A stretch of DNA of 7,079 bases from assembly GCA_019690055.1 (NCBI GenBank), contig JADGGF010000228.1, forward strand, positions 1 to 7,079, read 5' to 3'. A model generated the notes under the pieces. That model was not told the DNA's origin and did no database searches. It worked only from the letters and a program-made list of their open reading frames with translations. Below are positions 1 to 6,692 of this stretch, piece by piece. A program made the position numbers and the translations under genes. The stretch comes from Micromonosporaceae bacterium (GTDB taxonomy: Bacteria > Actinomycetota > Actinomycetes > Mycobacteriales > Micromonosporaceae). How positions within the stretch are numbered: position 1 is the stretch's first letter; each line of letters starts with the position of its first letter.

Positions 1-915
1 GGCCACGACCGTGGCCCCGACGCCGACCAGGACCCCGGCCCCGGCCGCGAGCACCCCCACCACCCAGCCGCTCGCCGTGACCGCGGCGCGGAGCTGGCGT
101 GGGGTGGCGCCGACGGCCCGCAGCCGGGCCAGGTCGAGGCGGCGCTGCTCGGCGACGACCGCGAACGCCGCCGCAGCGACGAGCATGACCACCACGAAGC
201 CGAGGCCACCGAGCAGCACGATGCCGAGCGCCGCCTCACCCTCGCTCGCGGCGACGATCGTGCTGCGCTGCGCCGGGAGGAAGCCGTGCGACTCCACCGC
301 GCTGCTCGTGGCCAGGTCGAGCGAGGTGCCTTCGGGCAGCGTGACGAACCAGGCGGTGGGCGTCCGGCCGCCGAGGACGGTCACCCCGACGCGCCGGTCG
401 AGGTCGAGCCGGTCGCGGGCGAGGCCGACGAGCTCGTACCTCGTGCCATCGACGGTCACCGCATCGCCGACCCGCACGCCGAGGTCGTCGGCCAGGGCCG
501 GGGTCAGCAGCAGCTCGCCCGGCCGGTCGGGCCAGGCTCCGTCGACGAGCTGCAGCATCTGCCGCGCGGTCCGGGACTCGTCCGCCGCCCAGATAGCTGC
601 CTCCACTGTGGACGAACCCTGGCTGAGCTGCCGCGTCTGGATCGCGACCGGCTCGACGTGCTCGACCGGGCCCAGCAGCGGTTGTACCTGTGACCAGTCC
701 GCCTCGCCGGACGACGCGTAGAGGGCCAGGTCGGCGTGGCCCATGGCCGCGGTCGCCCGGTCCTCGCCGGTGACGCGCACCGTGGTGAAGAGCGTGGCGG
801 CGAGCGCGGTGCCGGCGATGGGCAGCGCGATGAGCACCAGCATGAGCAGCGTCCGCCGCCGGTGCTGGCGCGCGTCCCGCCGGGCCAGCCGCAGCAGCGC
901 AGCCCGGGCGCTCAT
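1..915 (-). CDS. FtsX/MacB-like ABC transporter permease, N-terminal part (cut by window edge)
   Basis: Open frame from ATG at 915 to the window edge, 305 codons without a stop. It starts MSARAALLRLARRDARQHRR, a basic cytoplasmic N-terminus. A first membrane helix follows at about residues 23-45 (LLMLVLIALPIAG...). A soluble extracytoplasmic region of about 190 residues comes next, then a second helix near 237-260 and a third beginning near 285. Between the last two is the cytoplasmic loop EQRRLDLARLRAVGATPRQL, typical of the FtsX domain, where permeases of this family contact their ATPase. This layout is that of the FtsX/MacB/LolC superfamily; many actinobacterial members have a second, repeated FtsX domain, so more than half of the gene may be missing. 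The ATG overlaps the stop of the upstream ATPase gene as ATGA, so the two form a translationally coupled transporter. Substrate is unknown; family members act in lipoprotein or peptide export, antibiotic resistance or cell-wall hydrolase control. Confident about family, not about role. Confidence 0.9.
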   Translation of the reverse strand, partial: MSARAALLRLARRDARQHRRRTLLMLVLIALPIAGTALAATLFTTVRVTGEDRATAAMGHADLALYASSGEADWSQVQPLLGPVEHVEPVAIQTRQLSQGSSTVEAAIWAADESRTARQMLQLVDGAWPDRPGELLLTPALADDLGVRVGDAVTVDGTRYELVGLARDRLDLDRRVGVTVLGGRTPTAWFVTLPEGTSLDLATSSAVESHGFLPAQRSTIVAASEGEAALGIVLLGGLGFVVVMLVAAAAFAVVAEQRRLDLARLRAVGATPRQLRAAVTASGWVVGVLAAGAGVLVGVGATVVA

Positions 916-1643
916 GCCGTCCGTCCCGGGACGCCAACCCGTTGGTTGGTGCGGTGCTCGACCTCGGTGACCACGCCGTCGCGCAGCCGGACCACGATGT
1001 CGGCCACCTCGGCGTGCGCGGGGTTGTGGGTCACCATGACGCAGGACCCGCCGGTGTCGCAGAACCGGCGCAGCAGCTCGATGACCGCGCGCCCGGTCGC
1101 GCTGTCCAGCGCGCCGGTCGGCTCGTCGGCCAGGATCACCCGCCGGCCGCCGACCAGCGCCCGAGCCACGGCGACCCGCTGCTGCTCCCCGCCGGAGAGC
1201 TGGGCCGGGAACCGGGACTCCTTGCCGGCCAGCCCGACCCGGGCCAGCGCCTCGCGGGCGGCGGTGGCGGCCGACCGGTACGAGGCCCCGTCGAGTTCCA
1301 GCGGCAGGGCGACGTTCTCCTCGGCGGTCAGTCCGGGCAGCAGATTCAGGTCCTGGAACACGTACCCCACCACCCGCCGGCGCAGCCGCGCCTGCTCCAC
1401 CGGGCTGAGCGCGGCGACGTCGCGGCCCAGCACGGTGACGCGACCCGCGGTGGGAACGTCCAGGCCCCCGATGAGCGACAGGAGGGTGGACTTGCCCGAC
1501 CCGGACGGCCCCATCACCGTGACGAGCCGGCCGGCGGGAATGTCCATTGTGGTTTCGGCCAGCGCGACGACCGTGGATGAGCCGTCCGCATACGTACGGG
1601 TCACCCGGTCCAGCCGCACCAGCAGTTGCGCCTCGTCCGACAT
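912..1643 (-). CDS. ABC transporter ATP-binding protein, MacB/LolD/FtsE type
   Basis: A 243-residue nucleotide-binding protein that would energise the FtsX-like permease encoded directly downstream. Visible motifs: Walker A GPSGSGKST (45-53), Q-loop Q97 in FQDLNLLPGLTAEENV, signature LSGGEQQR (149-156), Walker B VILADEPTGALDS (170-181) with catalytic Glu174, and switch His206 in MVTHN. The wording of the Q-loop, signature and GALDS D-loop is characteristic of the LolD/MacB/FtsE branch rather than of importers, and the length is usual for it. I chose ATG 1643 (MSDEAQLLVRL...): an in-frame ATG at 1679 would add 12 residues outside the conserved domain and overlap the preceding small ORF. A weak GGGG purine stretch precedes 1643. 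The stop overlaps the permease ATG by 4 bases (ATGA). No convincing promoter was found just upstream. Family assignment is secure; the transported substrate is not known. Confidence 0.93.
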   Translation of the reverse strand: MSDEAQLLVRLDRVTRTYADGSSTVVALAETTMDIPAGRLVTVMGPSGSGKSTLLSLIGGLDVPTAGRVTVLGRDVAALSPVEQARLRRRVVGYVFQDLNLLPGLTAEENVALPLELDGASYRSAATAAREALARVGLAGKESRFPAQLSGGEQQRVAVARALVGGRRVILADEPTGALDSATGRAVIELLRRFCDTGGSCVMVTHNPAHAEVADIVVRLRDGVVTEVEHRTNQRVGVPGRTA

Positions 1644-1650
1644 GCCCCGA

Positions 1651-1821
1651 TCATTCGTCGCCCCACCCGGCCGAGGCATCGACGCGTGGGCTGATCGTGG
1701 GCCTACGCCCTGGGGCTGAGACGGGTGCGGCGCAGGAATCCACGAATCGGGCGAGGTAGTCGGCGAGCGGCTCCAGGCCGACCTCGGCGAGGTCAGGCGG
1801 GGTGCGGCTCGTCGTGGTCAC
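1651..1821 (-). CDS. possible small ORF, 56 residues, unknown function
   Basis: GTG at 1821 overlaps the TGA of the siderophore-interacting protein gene as GTGA, the same junction used between the ABC genes upstream, and the frame runs 56 codons to TGA at 1651, seven bases before the ATG of the downstream ATPase. It begins MTTTSRTPPDLAEVGLEPL and contains one short amphipathic stretch (LEPLADYLARFVD) and a single Cys. About 25 of the first 27 codons end in G or C, as in neighbouring genes; in the second half this falls to roughly 21 of 29, so the start looks coding and the end looks like spacer or a decayed or frameshifted tail. No Shine-Dalgarno is visible before the GTG, which relies on coupling. 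I recognise no family. It could be a small accessory protein, a remnant, or a chance open frame in a GC-rich spacer. Confidence 0.4.
   Translation of the reverse strand: MTTTSRTPPDLAEVGLEPLADYLARFVDSCAAPVSAPGRRPTISPRVDASAGWGDE
1684..1708. repeat. short direct and inverted repeats ahead of the FtsX-type transporter genes
   Basis: CGTGGGC occurs at 1685-1691 and again at 1696-1702, an 11-base spacing that puts both copies on one face of the helix. GCGTGGGC (1684-1691) is also a 7-of-8 inverted match to GCCTACGC (1701-1708). The sequence lies 41 to 65 bases upstream of the ATPase ATG at 1643, inside the poorly coding half of the small ORF, where an operator for the transporter could be. In GC-rich DNA such repeats arise easily. 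Confidence 0.3.
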
Positions 1822-2690
1822 AGGCCGAGGAGGGTGAGGCGCGCGTCGTACTCGTCCTCGATCTCCTGCTCGTCGCGGCCGCTGGACCACAGCGACTCCA
1901 GCTCCCGCTTCGTGGCCTCGTCGAGCGCGGCGTAGCGCTCGCGCCACTGCTCGGCCCGCTCGATCCAGTAACCCACGGTCTTGTAAGCCGTCGCCGGCAG
2001 GCCGAGCTCCTTGCGCAGGTACCGGCGTACGCCGCGCAGGGTCCGGCTCTCGCCGGCGACCCAGATGTAGCCGACGCCGTCCGGTCGAGGCAGCGCCCGC
2101 ACCACCTCCTCCAGCCGGCTGGGCCCGTGGCCGTTGCCGCCGAGAAGCCACGTGACCTCGAGGTTGGGCCGGGCGGCGATCGGGATGCGATGGGATTCGT
2201 CGGCGATCTCGACGATGAGGCGGACGCGCACGTGGTCGGCGGTCGTCTCGGCGATGCGGGCGGCCGCCGGCAGGCCGGCGTAGTCGGCCACCAGCACCAG
2301 CCACTGCAGGTCCGGCGGCGGCGAGTAGAGCGCGTCGGGCGAGTTGATGGCGATCACCTGACCCGGGACGGCCTGCCGGGCCCACCAGGCGCCCACGCCG
2401 CCCTCGTGCACGACGAAGTCGACGGTGATCGTTCCGGCCGCCGGGTCGTGATCGCGGACCGTGTACGTCCGCAGCCGACTGACATCGATGGCACCGTAGT
2501 CGATGTTGCCGTCGACGATCGGCGGCAGGTCGGGCACCTGCTCGGGATTCTCGGGGAACAGCAACCGGATGTACTCGTCGCCGACCCCGGTGCTGCGGAA
2601 CTCGGCCACATCGGCGCCGCCGAAGACCACCCGGCGCATGGCCGGGCTGAGGTCCACCACGTCGACGACGGTGGCGTGGAAGGCGCGCAT
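1818..2690 (-). CDS. siderophore-interacting protein (FAD-dependent ferric-siderophore reductase, SIP/ViuB family)
   Basis: A 290-residue cytoplasmic flavoprotein expected to reduce the imported ferric siderophore so that Fe(II) is released. The N-terminal FAD-binding domain (about residues 1-115) shows the flavin motif RTYTVR (74-79) and the second flavin-contact stretch VVHEGGVGAWWA (93-104). The C-terminal NAD(P)H/SIP domain (about 125-250) shows GNGHGPSRLE, YIWVAGESRTLRGVRRYL and the GYW motif near YKTVGYWIERAEQW. The acidic C-terminal tail (GRDEQEIEDEYDARLTLLGL) resembles that of a common actinobacterial subtype, as far as I recall. The ATG at 2690 follows the TAG of the ABC ATPase with no gap, and a GGGGGTG purine run lies just upstream, so it is the last clear gene of the uptake operon. 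Whether NADH, NADPH or ferredoxin is the electron donor cannot be read from sequence. Family assignment is firm; the name of the siderophore is not known. Confidence 0.93.
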   Translation of the reverse strand: MRAFHATVVDVVDLSPAMRRVVFGGADVAEFRSTGVGDEYIRLLFPENPEQVPDLPPIVDGNIDYGAIDVSRLRTYTVRDHDPAAGTITVDFVVHEGGVGAWWARQAVPGQVIAINSPDALYSPPPDLQWLVLVADYAGLPAAARIAETTADHVRVRLIVEIADESHRIPIAARPNLEVTWLLGGNGHGPSRLEEVVRALPRPDGVGYIWVAGESRTLRGVRRYLRKELGLPATAYKTVGYWIERAEQWRERYAALDEATKRELESLWSSGRDEQEIEDEYDARLTLLGL

Positions 2691-3524
2691 CTACACCCCC
2701 AGCGTGACGGGCTCGCGACGGTCCACCGAGCAGTGGTGCCGGCTGATCGGCAGGACGAGCGGCCGGCCCGTCACCGGGTCGGGGACGACCTGGCTGTCCA
2801 TCGAGAAGACCTCCCGGACGAGCGTGGCGTCCAGCACCGCCTCCGGGGCGCCGGCGGCGTAGACCTGGCCGGCCTTCACCGCCACGAGGTGGTCGGCGTA
2901 GCGGGCGGCGAGGTTGAGGTCGTGCAGCACCATCACGATGGTGGTGCCGCGCTCCCGGTTGAGGTCGGTCAGCAGGTCGAGCACCTCCACCTGGTGGTTC
3001 AGGTCGAGGAACGTCGTCGGCTCGTCGAGGAGCAGGATGTCGGTCTGCTGAGCCAGGGCCATGGCGATCCACACGCGTTGCCGCTGCCCGCCGGAGAGCT
3101 CCTCGACCGGTCGGTCCGCGAGGTCGACCGTACCGGTCAGCTCCAGGGCCCGGGCCACGGCCGCGTCGTCCTCGGCGGTCCACCGGGCGAGCAGCCGCCG
3201 GTAGGGGTGGCGGCCCCGGGCGACCAGATCGGACACCGTGATGCCCTCCGGGGCGATCGGCGACTGAGGCAGCAACCCGAGCGTGCGCGCGACCTCGCGG
3301 GTCGGGAGGCGGTGCAGGTCCTTGCCGTCGAGGACCACCCGGCCGTGGCGCGGGGCCAGCAGGCGGGACATCGCCCGCAGCAGGGTCGACTTGCCGCAGG
3401 CGTTGGCCCCGATGATGGCGGTGATCTGGCCGGGCGGCACGAGCAGGTCGAGCGACTCGACCACCGTGCGCTCGCCGTACGCGAGGGTGACGCCCTCGAC
3501 ACGCAGGACGTGGGTGTCGGTCAC
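2691..3524 (-). CDS. ferric-siderophore ABC importer ATP-binding protein (FepC/FecE/FhuC family)
   Basis: A 277-residue ATPase that powers the FecCD-type permease pair encoded upstream. Motifs: Walker A GANACGKST (39-47), Q-loop Q87 in LGLLPQSP, signature LSGGQRQRVWIAMALAQ (143-159), Walker B ILLLDEPTTFLDL (163-175) with catalytic Glu168, and switch His201 in VLHDLN. The DEPTTFLD(L/I)xHQ pattern is typical of iron-siderophore and cobalamin importers. GTG at 3524 is chosen: it overlaps the permease stop as GTGA, is preceded by a good Shine-Dalgarno (GGGAGG, 6 bases upstream), and yields the usual start VTDTHVLRVEGVTLAYG. A longer open frame reaching upstream to 3983 only mirrors the permease gene in another frame. 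The last 30 or so residues (RPLVLPISRHHCSVDRREP) carry the usual family tail. The TAG is followed at once by the reductase ATG. Confidence 0.95.
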   Translation of the reverse strand: MTDTHVLRVEGVTLAYGERTVVESLDLLVPPGQITAIIGANACGKSTLLRAMSRLLAPRHGRVVLDGKDLHRLPTREVARTLGLLPQSPIAPEGITVSDLVARGRHPYRRLLARWTAEDDAAVARALELTGTVDLADRPVEELSGGQRQRVWIAMALAQQTDILLLDEPTTFLDLNHQVEVLDLLTDLNRERGTTIVMVLHDLNLAARYADHLVAVKAGQVYAAGAPEAVLDATLVREVFSMDSQVVPDPVTGRPLVLPISRHHCSVDRREPVTLGV

Positions 3525-4567
3525 AGCGAACCTCCCGAGCGATTGGTGCGAACAAGAAGGAACACGAGGTACAGCGCCCCGACGGCGCCGGTGATGACGC
3601 CGACCGGGTAACGCGTGTCGAAGGCGAACTGTCCAATGAGGTCGGAGACCAGCACGAGCAGGGCGCCCACCAGCGCCGCCGGGATCATCAGCGATCCGCT
3701 CGGCCCGACGATGCGCGCCGCGATCGGGCCGGCCAGGAAGGCCACGAACGCGATCGGCCCGGTGGCGGCCGTGGCGAACGCGGTCAGCGCCACCGCGCCG
3801 AGGATGGCGACCAGGCGGGTGCGCTCCACCCGGACGCCCAGGGCCGCGGCCGCGTCGTCCCCGAGCCGCAGCAGGTCGAGGTTGCGCGCCTGCCCGAGCA
3901 ACAGCGGGACGAACACGGCGACCGCCACGGCCAGGGGCAGCACTCGGCTCCAGGCGGCACCGTTGAGGCTGCCGGTCAGCCACCGCATGGCGACCTGGAG
4001 GTCCCAGGCCGCCGCCCGGACGATGAGGTAGCTCACCAGACTCTTGAGGATGGCCCCGATGCCGATCCCGATGAGGATCAGGCGGGTGCCGAGCACGCCA
4101 TCTTTGTACGCGAGTAGATAGATCAAACCTGCGGTGGCGAGGGCGGTCACGATCGCCAGCACCGAGACGGTCGCGGCCGAGCTCACCTTCAGCACCAGGA
4201 TGGCGAACACGGCGCCCGCGCTCGCCCCCGAGCTGATGCCGATGATGTCGGGTGCGGCGAGCGCGTTGCGCAGCATCGTCTGGAACGTCACCCCGGCCAG
4301 GCCGAACGCGAACCCGGCCAACGCGGCCAGCACGGCGCGTGGCAGCCGCAGCACGCCGACGGTGAAGGACGCCCCCGGCACCTTCTGCCCGGCGATGACG
4401 CGCAGGACCTCATCCGGGCCGTAGAACGTCCGACCGACCATCAGGCTCAGGCAGAACGCGACGACGACCGCGATCGCCAGGATGGTGACGATCAGACGCC
4501 AGCGCCGCGTGCGCCGGGCCCGACCGGCGGCGACCACCCCCGTGCTCGTCAGGACACCGGCGCTCAC
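3521..4567 (-). CDS. ferric-siderophore ABC importer permease 2 (FecCD family, FepG-like)
   Basis: A 348-residue polytopic membrane protein, second half of the permease heterodimer through which the ferric siderophore crosses the cytoplasmic membrane. A basic cytoplasmic N-terminus (RARRTRRWR, 16-24) precedes helix 1 (about 25-45). Family landmarks are RLPR (74-77), Gln96 and RNALAAPDIIGISSGASAGA (100-119), then GDDAAAALGV (near 242-251), and the ATPase-coupling stretch GPIAFVAFLAGPIAARIVG. It ends with the usual RYPVGVITGAVGALYLVFLL helix; nine or ten helices in all. The GTG at 4567 overlaps the stop of permease 1 as GTGA and has GAGGA 10 bases upstream; the open frame continues upstream to 4828, but that extension is Arg/His-rich and is just permease 1 in another frame. 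Codons around 4100-4130 are unusually AT-rich (helix GLIYLLAYKD), a local dip without a break in the frame. FepD or FepG cannot be told apart by sequence alone. Confidence 0.95.
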   Translation of the reverse strand: MSAGVLTSTGVVAAGRARRTRRWRLIVTILAIAVVVAFCLSLMVGRTFYGPDEVLRVIAGQKVPGASFTVGVLRLPRAVLAALAGFAFGLAGVTFQTMLRNALAAPDIIGISSGASAGAVFAILVLKVSSAATVSVLAIVTALATAGLIYLLAYKDGVLGTRLILIGIGIGAILKSLVSYLIVRAAAWDLQVAMRWLTGSLNGAAWSRVLPLAVAVAVFVPLLLGQARNLDLLRLGDDAAAALGVRVERTRLVAILGAVALTAFATAATGPIAFVAFLAGPIAARIVGPSGSLMIPAALVGALLVLVSDLIGQFAFDTRYPVGVITGAVGALYLVFLLVRTNRSGGSL

Positions 4568-5610
4568 AGCGATCGCATCCTCAGGCGGCGGACCATGACG
4601 ATGAAGAACGGCGCGCCGATGAGCGCCGTGACGATGCCGACGTCCACTTCGGACGGTCGGGCGACCAGCCGGCCGACCACGTCGGCGGCGGTGAGCAGCG
4701 TGGCCCCGGCGAGAGCGGAGCAGGGCAGCAGCCAGCGGTGGTCGACCCCGACGAGCAGGCGGCAGGCGTGGGGCACCATGAGCCCGACGAAGCCGATGGG
4801 CCCGGCCACGGCCGTGGCGGCGCCGCACAGGATGAACGCCCCGGTCGCCGCGAGCAGCCGGGTCCGGGCGACCCGCTCGCCGAGGCCGGCGGCCACGTCG
4901 TCCCCGAGGGCCAGCGCGTTGAGGCCCCGTGCGGACAGGAAGCAGATCAGCGCCCCCGTGACCAGGAACGGCGCCACCAGGGCGAGCTTGTCGTACGTCG
5001 CCCCGCCGACCCCACCGATCTCCCAGAACCGGAACTCGTCCATGACCTCGATGCGGGGCAACAGGATCGCGCTGATCAACGCGTTGAAGGCCGCCGAGGT
5101 CGCCGCCCCGGCCAGCGCCAGCTTGAGCGGAGTCGGCCCGCCCCGCCCGAGCGAGCCGATCGCATAGACGAACGTCGCCGCCAGCGCCGACCCGGCGATC
5201 GCCACCCAGATGTACGCCATCGGGCTGGCCAGCCCCACGAAGGCGATGCCGGTCACCACGAACAGGGACGCCCCCGACGTGATGCCGAGAACCTGCGGGT
5301 CGGCCAGCGGGTTGCGGGTGACGGCCTGCAGGACCGTCCCGACCAGACCCAGCGTCGCCCCCACGACCACCGCCAGAATCGTCCGGGGAAGCCGGCCGCG
5401 GACGGCGGCCTGCGCGATGCCGTCCTCGGTGCCGGTGAACGCCGAGACGATCTCGTGCAGGCTCACCACCCGGGACCCGAAGGCGACCGAAGCCGTGGCG
5501 ACCAGCACCAGGGCCACCACGGCGATCCCGAGCCAGGCGAGCCGAGCGGGCAGCGGGCGCCGCGGGACCGCGACGCCCGGTGACCGCTGCGGGGCGACGA
5601 GCGTGGTCAC
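4564..5610 (-). CDS. ferric-siderophore ABC importer permease 1 (FecCD family, FepD-like)
   Basis: A 348-residue FecCD-type permease, partner of the equally long protein encoded next. After a short basic N-terminus, helix 1 spans about residues 24-44. The hallmark region follows: RLPR (73-76), Gln95, and RNPLADPQVLGITSGASLFV (99-118), the most conserved stretch of vitamin B12/iron-siderophore permeases. GDDVAAGLGERVARTR and the ATPase-coupling loop GPIGFVGLMVPHACRLLVG are in the C-terminal third, and the last helix is GIVTALIGAPFFIVMVRRLR. GTG at 5610 overlaps the stop of the binding-protein gene as GTGA, so translation is probably coupled; only a weak AGGCGA lies ahead of it. Compared with permease 2 it keeps the fuller consensus (RNPLADP against RNALAAP), suggesting two separately evolved subunits rather than a recent duplication. 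Family and role are secure; the precise ligand is not. Confidence 0.95.
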   Translation of the reverse strand: MTTLVAPQRSPGVAVPRRPLPARLAWLGIAVVALVLVATASVAFGSRVVSLHEIVSAFTGTEDGIAQAAVRGRLPRTILAVVVGATLGLVGTVLQAVTRNPLADPQVLGITSGASLFVVTGIAFVGLASPMAYIWVAIAGSALAATFVYAIGSLGRGGPTPLKLALAGAATSAAFNALISAILLPRIEVMDEFRFWEIGGVGGATYDKLALVAPFLVTGALICFLSARGLNALALGDDVAAGLGERVARTRLLAATGAFILCGAATAVAGPIGFVGLMVPHACRLLVGVDHRWLLPCSALAGATLLTAADVVGRLVARPSEVDVGIVTALIGAPFFIVMVRRLRMRSL

Positions 5611-6674
5611 TCGCCTGCGCCGGCCTCGCCGGCCCCGCCAGCTGAGCCGGCCCTGTCCACCTTGTCGGCGGCGGCCGCCAGCAGGGCGACGTACTCCTCG
5701 ATGCCCCAGCCCACGGACAGCGGCGACGGGTTGGCCGACGCGGCCAGCGGCGTGCCGTTCTCGAGGAGGACCACCGAGCCGCGCGCGATGGCCGGAATGC
5801 GCGACAGCAGCGGGTGCGCCTGAGCCGCGGCCAGACCCGCGCCGTCGGGCGTGTCGTACGCGACGATGATGTCCACGTCCGCGAACAGGTCCGCCTGCTC
5901 GGCGCTGACGGTGTCGAAGAACGCCTCGGACGCGGCCGACCGCTCGGCCACGATCGCCGGGGTCGCGAACCCGATGCTCGCGAGGAAACCGGGCCGCGTG
6001 TCGTGCGTCGTGTAGAAGCCGACCTGGCTCAGGTCATTGAGATCGAACCAGCTGAACATCGCGCTCTTGCCGGTCAGCTGCGGGTAGCGCGCGAGGCTGT
6101 CGGAAATCTGCTTCTCCAAGTCGGCGATGAGCCGCTCCCCCTCCTCGGCCAGGCCGAGCGCCCGGCTGTTGAGCCGGATCATGTCCTGCAGCGAGGTCGA
6201 CCAGGCCACGTCCGGGTAGGCGACGACCGGCGCGATCTGGCTCAGCGTGTCGTACTCCTCCTGGGTCAGGCCCGAGTACGCGGCCAGGATGACGTCGGGG
6301 TTGGTGTCGGCCACCGCCTCGAAGTCGATGCTGTCGGTCTCGTCGAACAGCACCGGGGTCTCCGCCCCGAGCTCCTCCAGCCGCTCCTCCACCCACGGGA
6401 GCACGCCGTCACCGTCGTCGTCCCCCCACGTCGCCGCGGGGAAGCCGACCGGCACGATCCCCAGGGCCAGCGGCACCTCGTGGTTGGCCCAGGCGACGGT
6501 CGCGACGCGCTCCGGCTTGGCCGGGATGACCGTCTCGCCGAACGCGTGCCGGATGGTGACTGGAAACCCGCCGGCCGCGTCGCCGACCGCCGAGGTCGTC
6601 TCCGTCTGACCGGCGCACCCGGCCACGACGAGGACCGCGGCCGACAGCGCGGTCAGCAGTCGCATAGATCGCAT
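5607..6674 (-). CDS. iron-siderophore ABC transporter substrate-binding lipoprotein (FepB/FhuD-like)
   Basis: A 355-residue secreted lipoprotein that captures the ferric siderophore outside the membrane and passes it to the permeases. The lipoprotein signal is clear: basic MRSMR, hydrophobic core (6-18), lipobox VVAGC with lipidated Cys20. A Thr/Ser/Gly-rich tether leads to the periplasmic-binding-protein-2 fold, with the entry motif PERVATVAW (54-62), TNPDVILAAYSGL, and C-lobe elements ADLFADVDIIVAYD and LSRIPAIARGSVVLL. The tail (about 341-355) is a Gly/Ala/Glu run, probably disordered. ATG 6674 is preferred because AGGAGAGG ends 6 bases before it; a second in-frame ATG at 6665 would drop three residues and also give a workable signal peptide. 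It is the first gene after the iron-box promoter and overlaps the permease gene by 4 bases. The ligand class (hydroxamate, catecholate or mixed) cannot be decided by eye. Confidence 0.95.
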   Translation of the reverse strand: MRSMRLLTALSAAVLVVAGCAGQTETTSAVGDAAGGFPVTIRHAFGETVIPAKPERVATVAWANHEVPLALGIVPVGFPAATWGDDDGDGVLPWVEERLEELGAETPVLFDETDSIDFEAVADTNPDVILAAYSGLTQEEYDTLSQIAPVVAYPDVAWSTSLQDMIRLNSRALGLAEEGERLIADLEKQISDSLARYPQLTGKSAMFSWFDLNDLSQVGFYTTHDTRPGFLASIGFATPAIVAERSAASEAFFDTVSAEQADLFADVDIIVAYDTPDGAGLAAAQAHPLLSRIPAIARGSVVLLENGTPLAASANPSPLSVGWGIEEYVALLAAAADKVDRAGSAGGAGEAGAGE

Positions 6675-6690
6675 GGTAAGCCTCTCCTAA
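6672..6690 (-). promoter_or_regulatory. iron box 2, weaker, overlapping RBS and start codon
   Basis: TTAGGAGAGGCTTACCATG on the minus strand matches the DtxR/IdeR consensus TTAGGTTAGGCTAACCTAA at 13 of 19 positions, including the central AGGCT and the outer GG and ACC contacts. Its centre (6681) is 21 bp, two helical turns, from that of box 1 (6702), and the two sites match each other at 13 of 19 positions when read in the same direction. Part of the likeness is forced by the Shine-Dalgarno (AGGAGAGG), so this may be a coincidence of purine-rich sequence or a true second operator. Confidence 0.5.
6681..6688 (-). promoter_or_regulatory. Shine-Dalgarno of the binding-protein gene
   Basis: AGGAGAGG on the minus strand, with 6 bases between it and ATG 6674 (9 from the AGGAG part). 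It decides for the first of two in-frame ATGs that lie 9 bases apart. It also lies within the second, weaker iron box. Confidence 0.8.
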
Positions 6691-6692
6691 CC

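Noticed and set aside
923..932. Palindrome GTCCCGGGAC near the end of the ATPase gene
   Set aside because: It is inside coding sequence just before the ATGA junction, is all strong bases, and lacks a T-run or promoter nearby; likely chance.
1725..3611. 628-codon open frame on the plus strand
   Set aside because: It lies antisense to the reductase and ATPase genes, which carry clear family motifs. Its product is rich in Arg, Gly, His and Asp without any domain. Long antisense frames are expected in DNA with such G/C-rich third positions.
1822..3636. Long frame joined to the small ORF (661 codons)
   Set aside because: The upstream part is Arg/Pro/Gly-rich shadow of the reductase and ATPase genes; only the last 57 codons, from the GTGA overlap, deserve consideration.
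3525..3983. N-terminal extension of the siderophore ATPase (open frame back to 3983)
   Set aside because: It is the permease 2 gene in another frame; GTG 3524 has a strong Shine-Dalgarno and starts at the usual family position.
4088..4135. AT-rich patch in permease 2
   Set aside because: The dip is short, the frame and helix are intact, and no repeat or insertion edge is seen. It is a cluster of AT-rich codons (Ile, Tyr, Leu, Lys) and not evidence of transfer.
4568..4828. N-terminal extension of permease 2 (open frame back to 4828)
   Set aside because: The 87 extra residues are Arg/His-rich and are permease 1 read in another frame; the GTG at 4567 has a good context and the right length for the family.
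6663..6665. Second ATG as start of the binding lipoprotein
   Set aside because: It would still give a signal peptide, but the Shine-Dalgarno spacing (6 bases from AGGAGAGG) suits ATG 6674 better.
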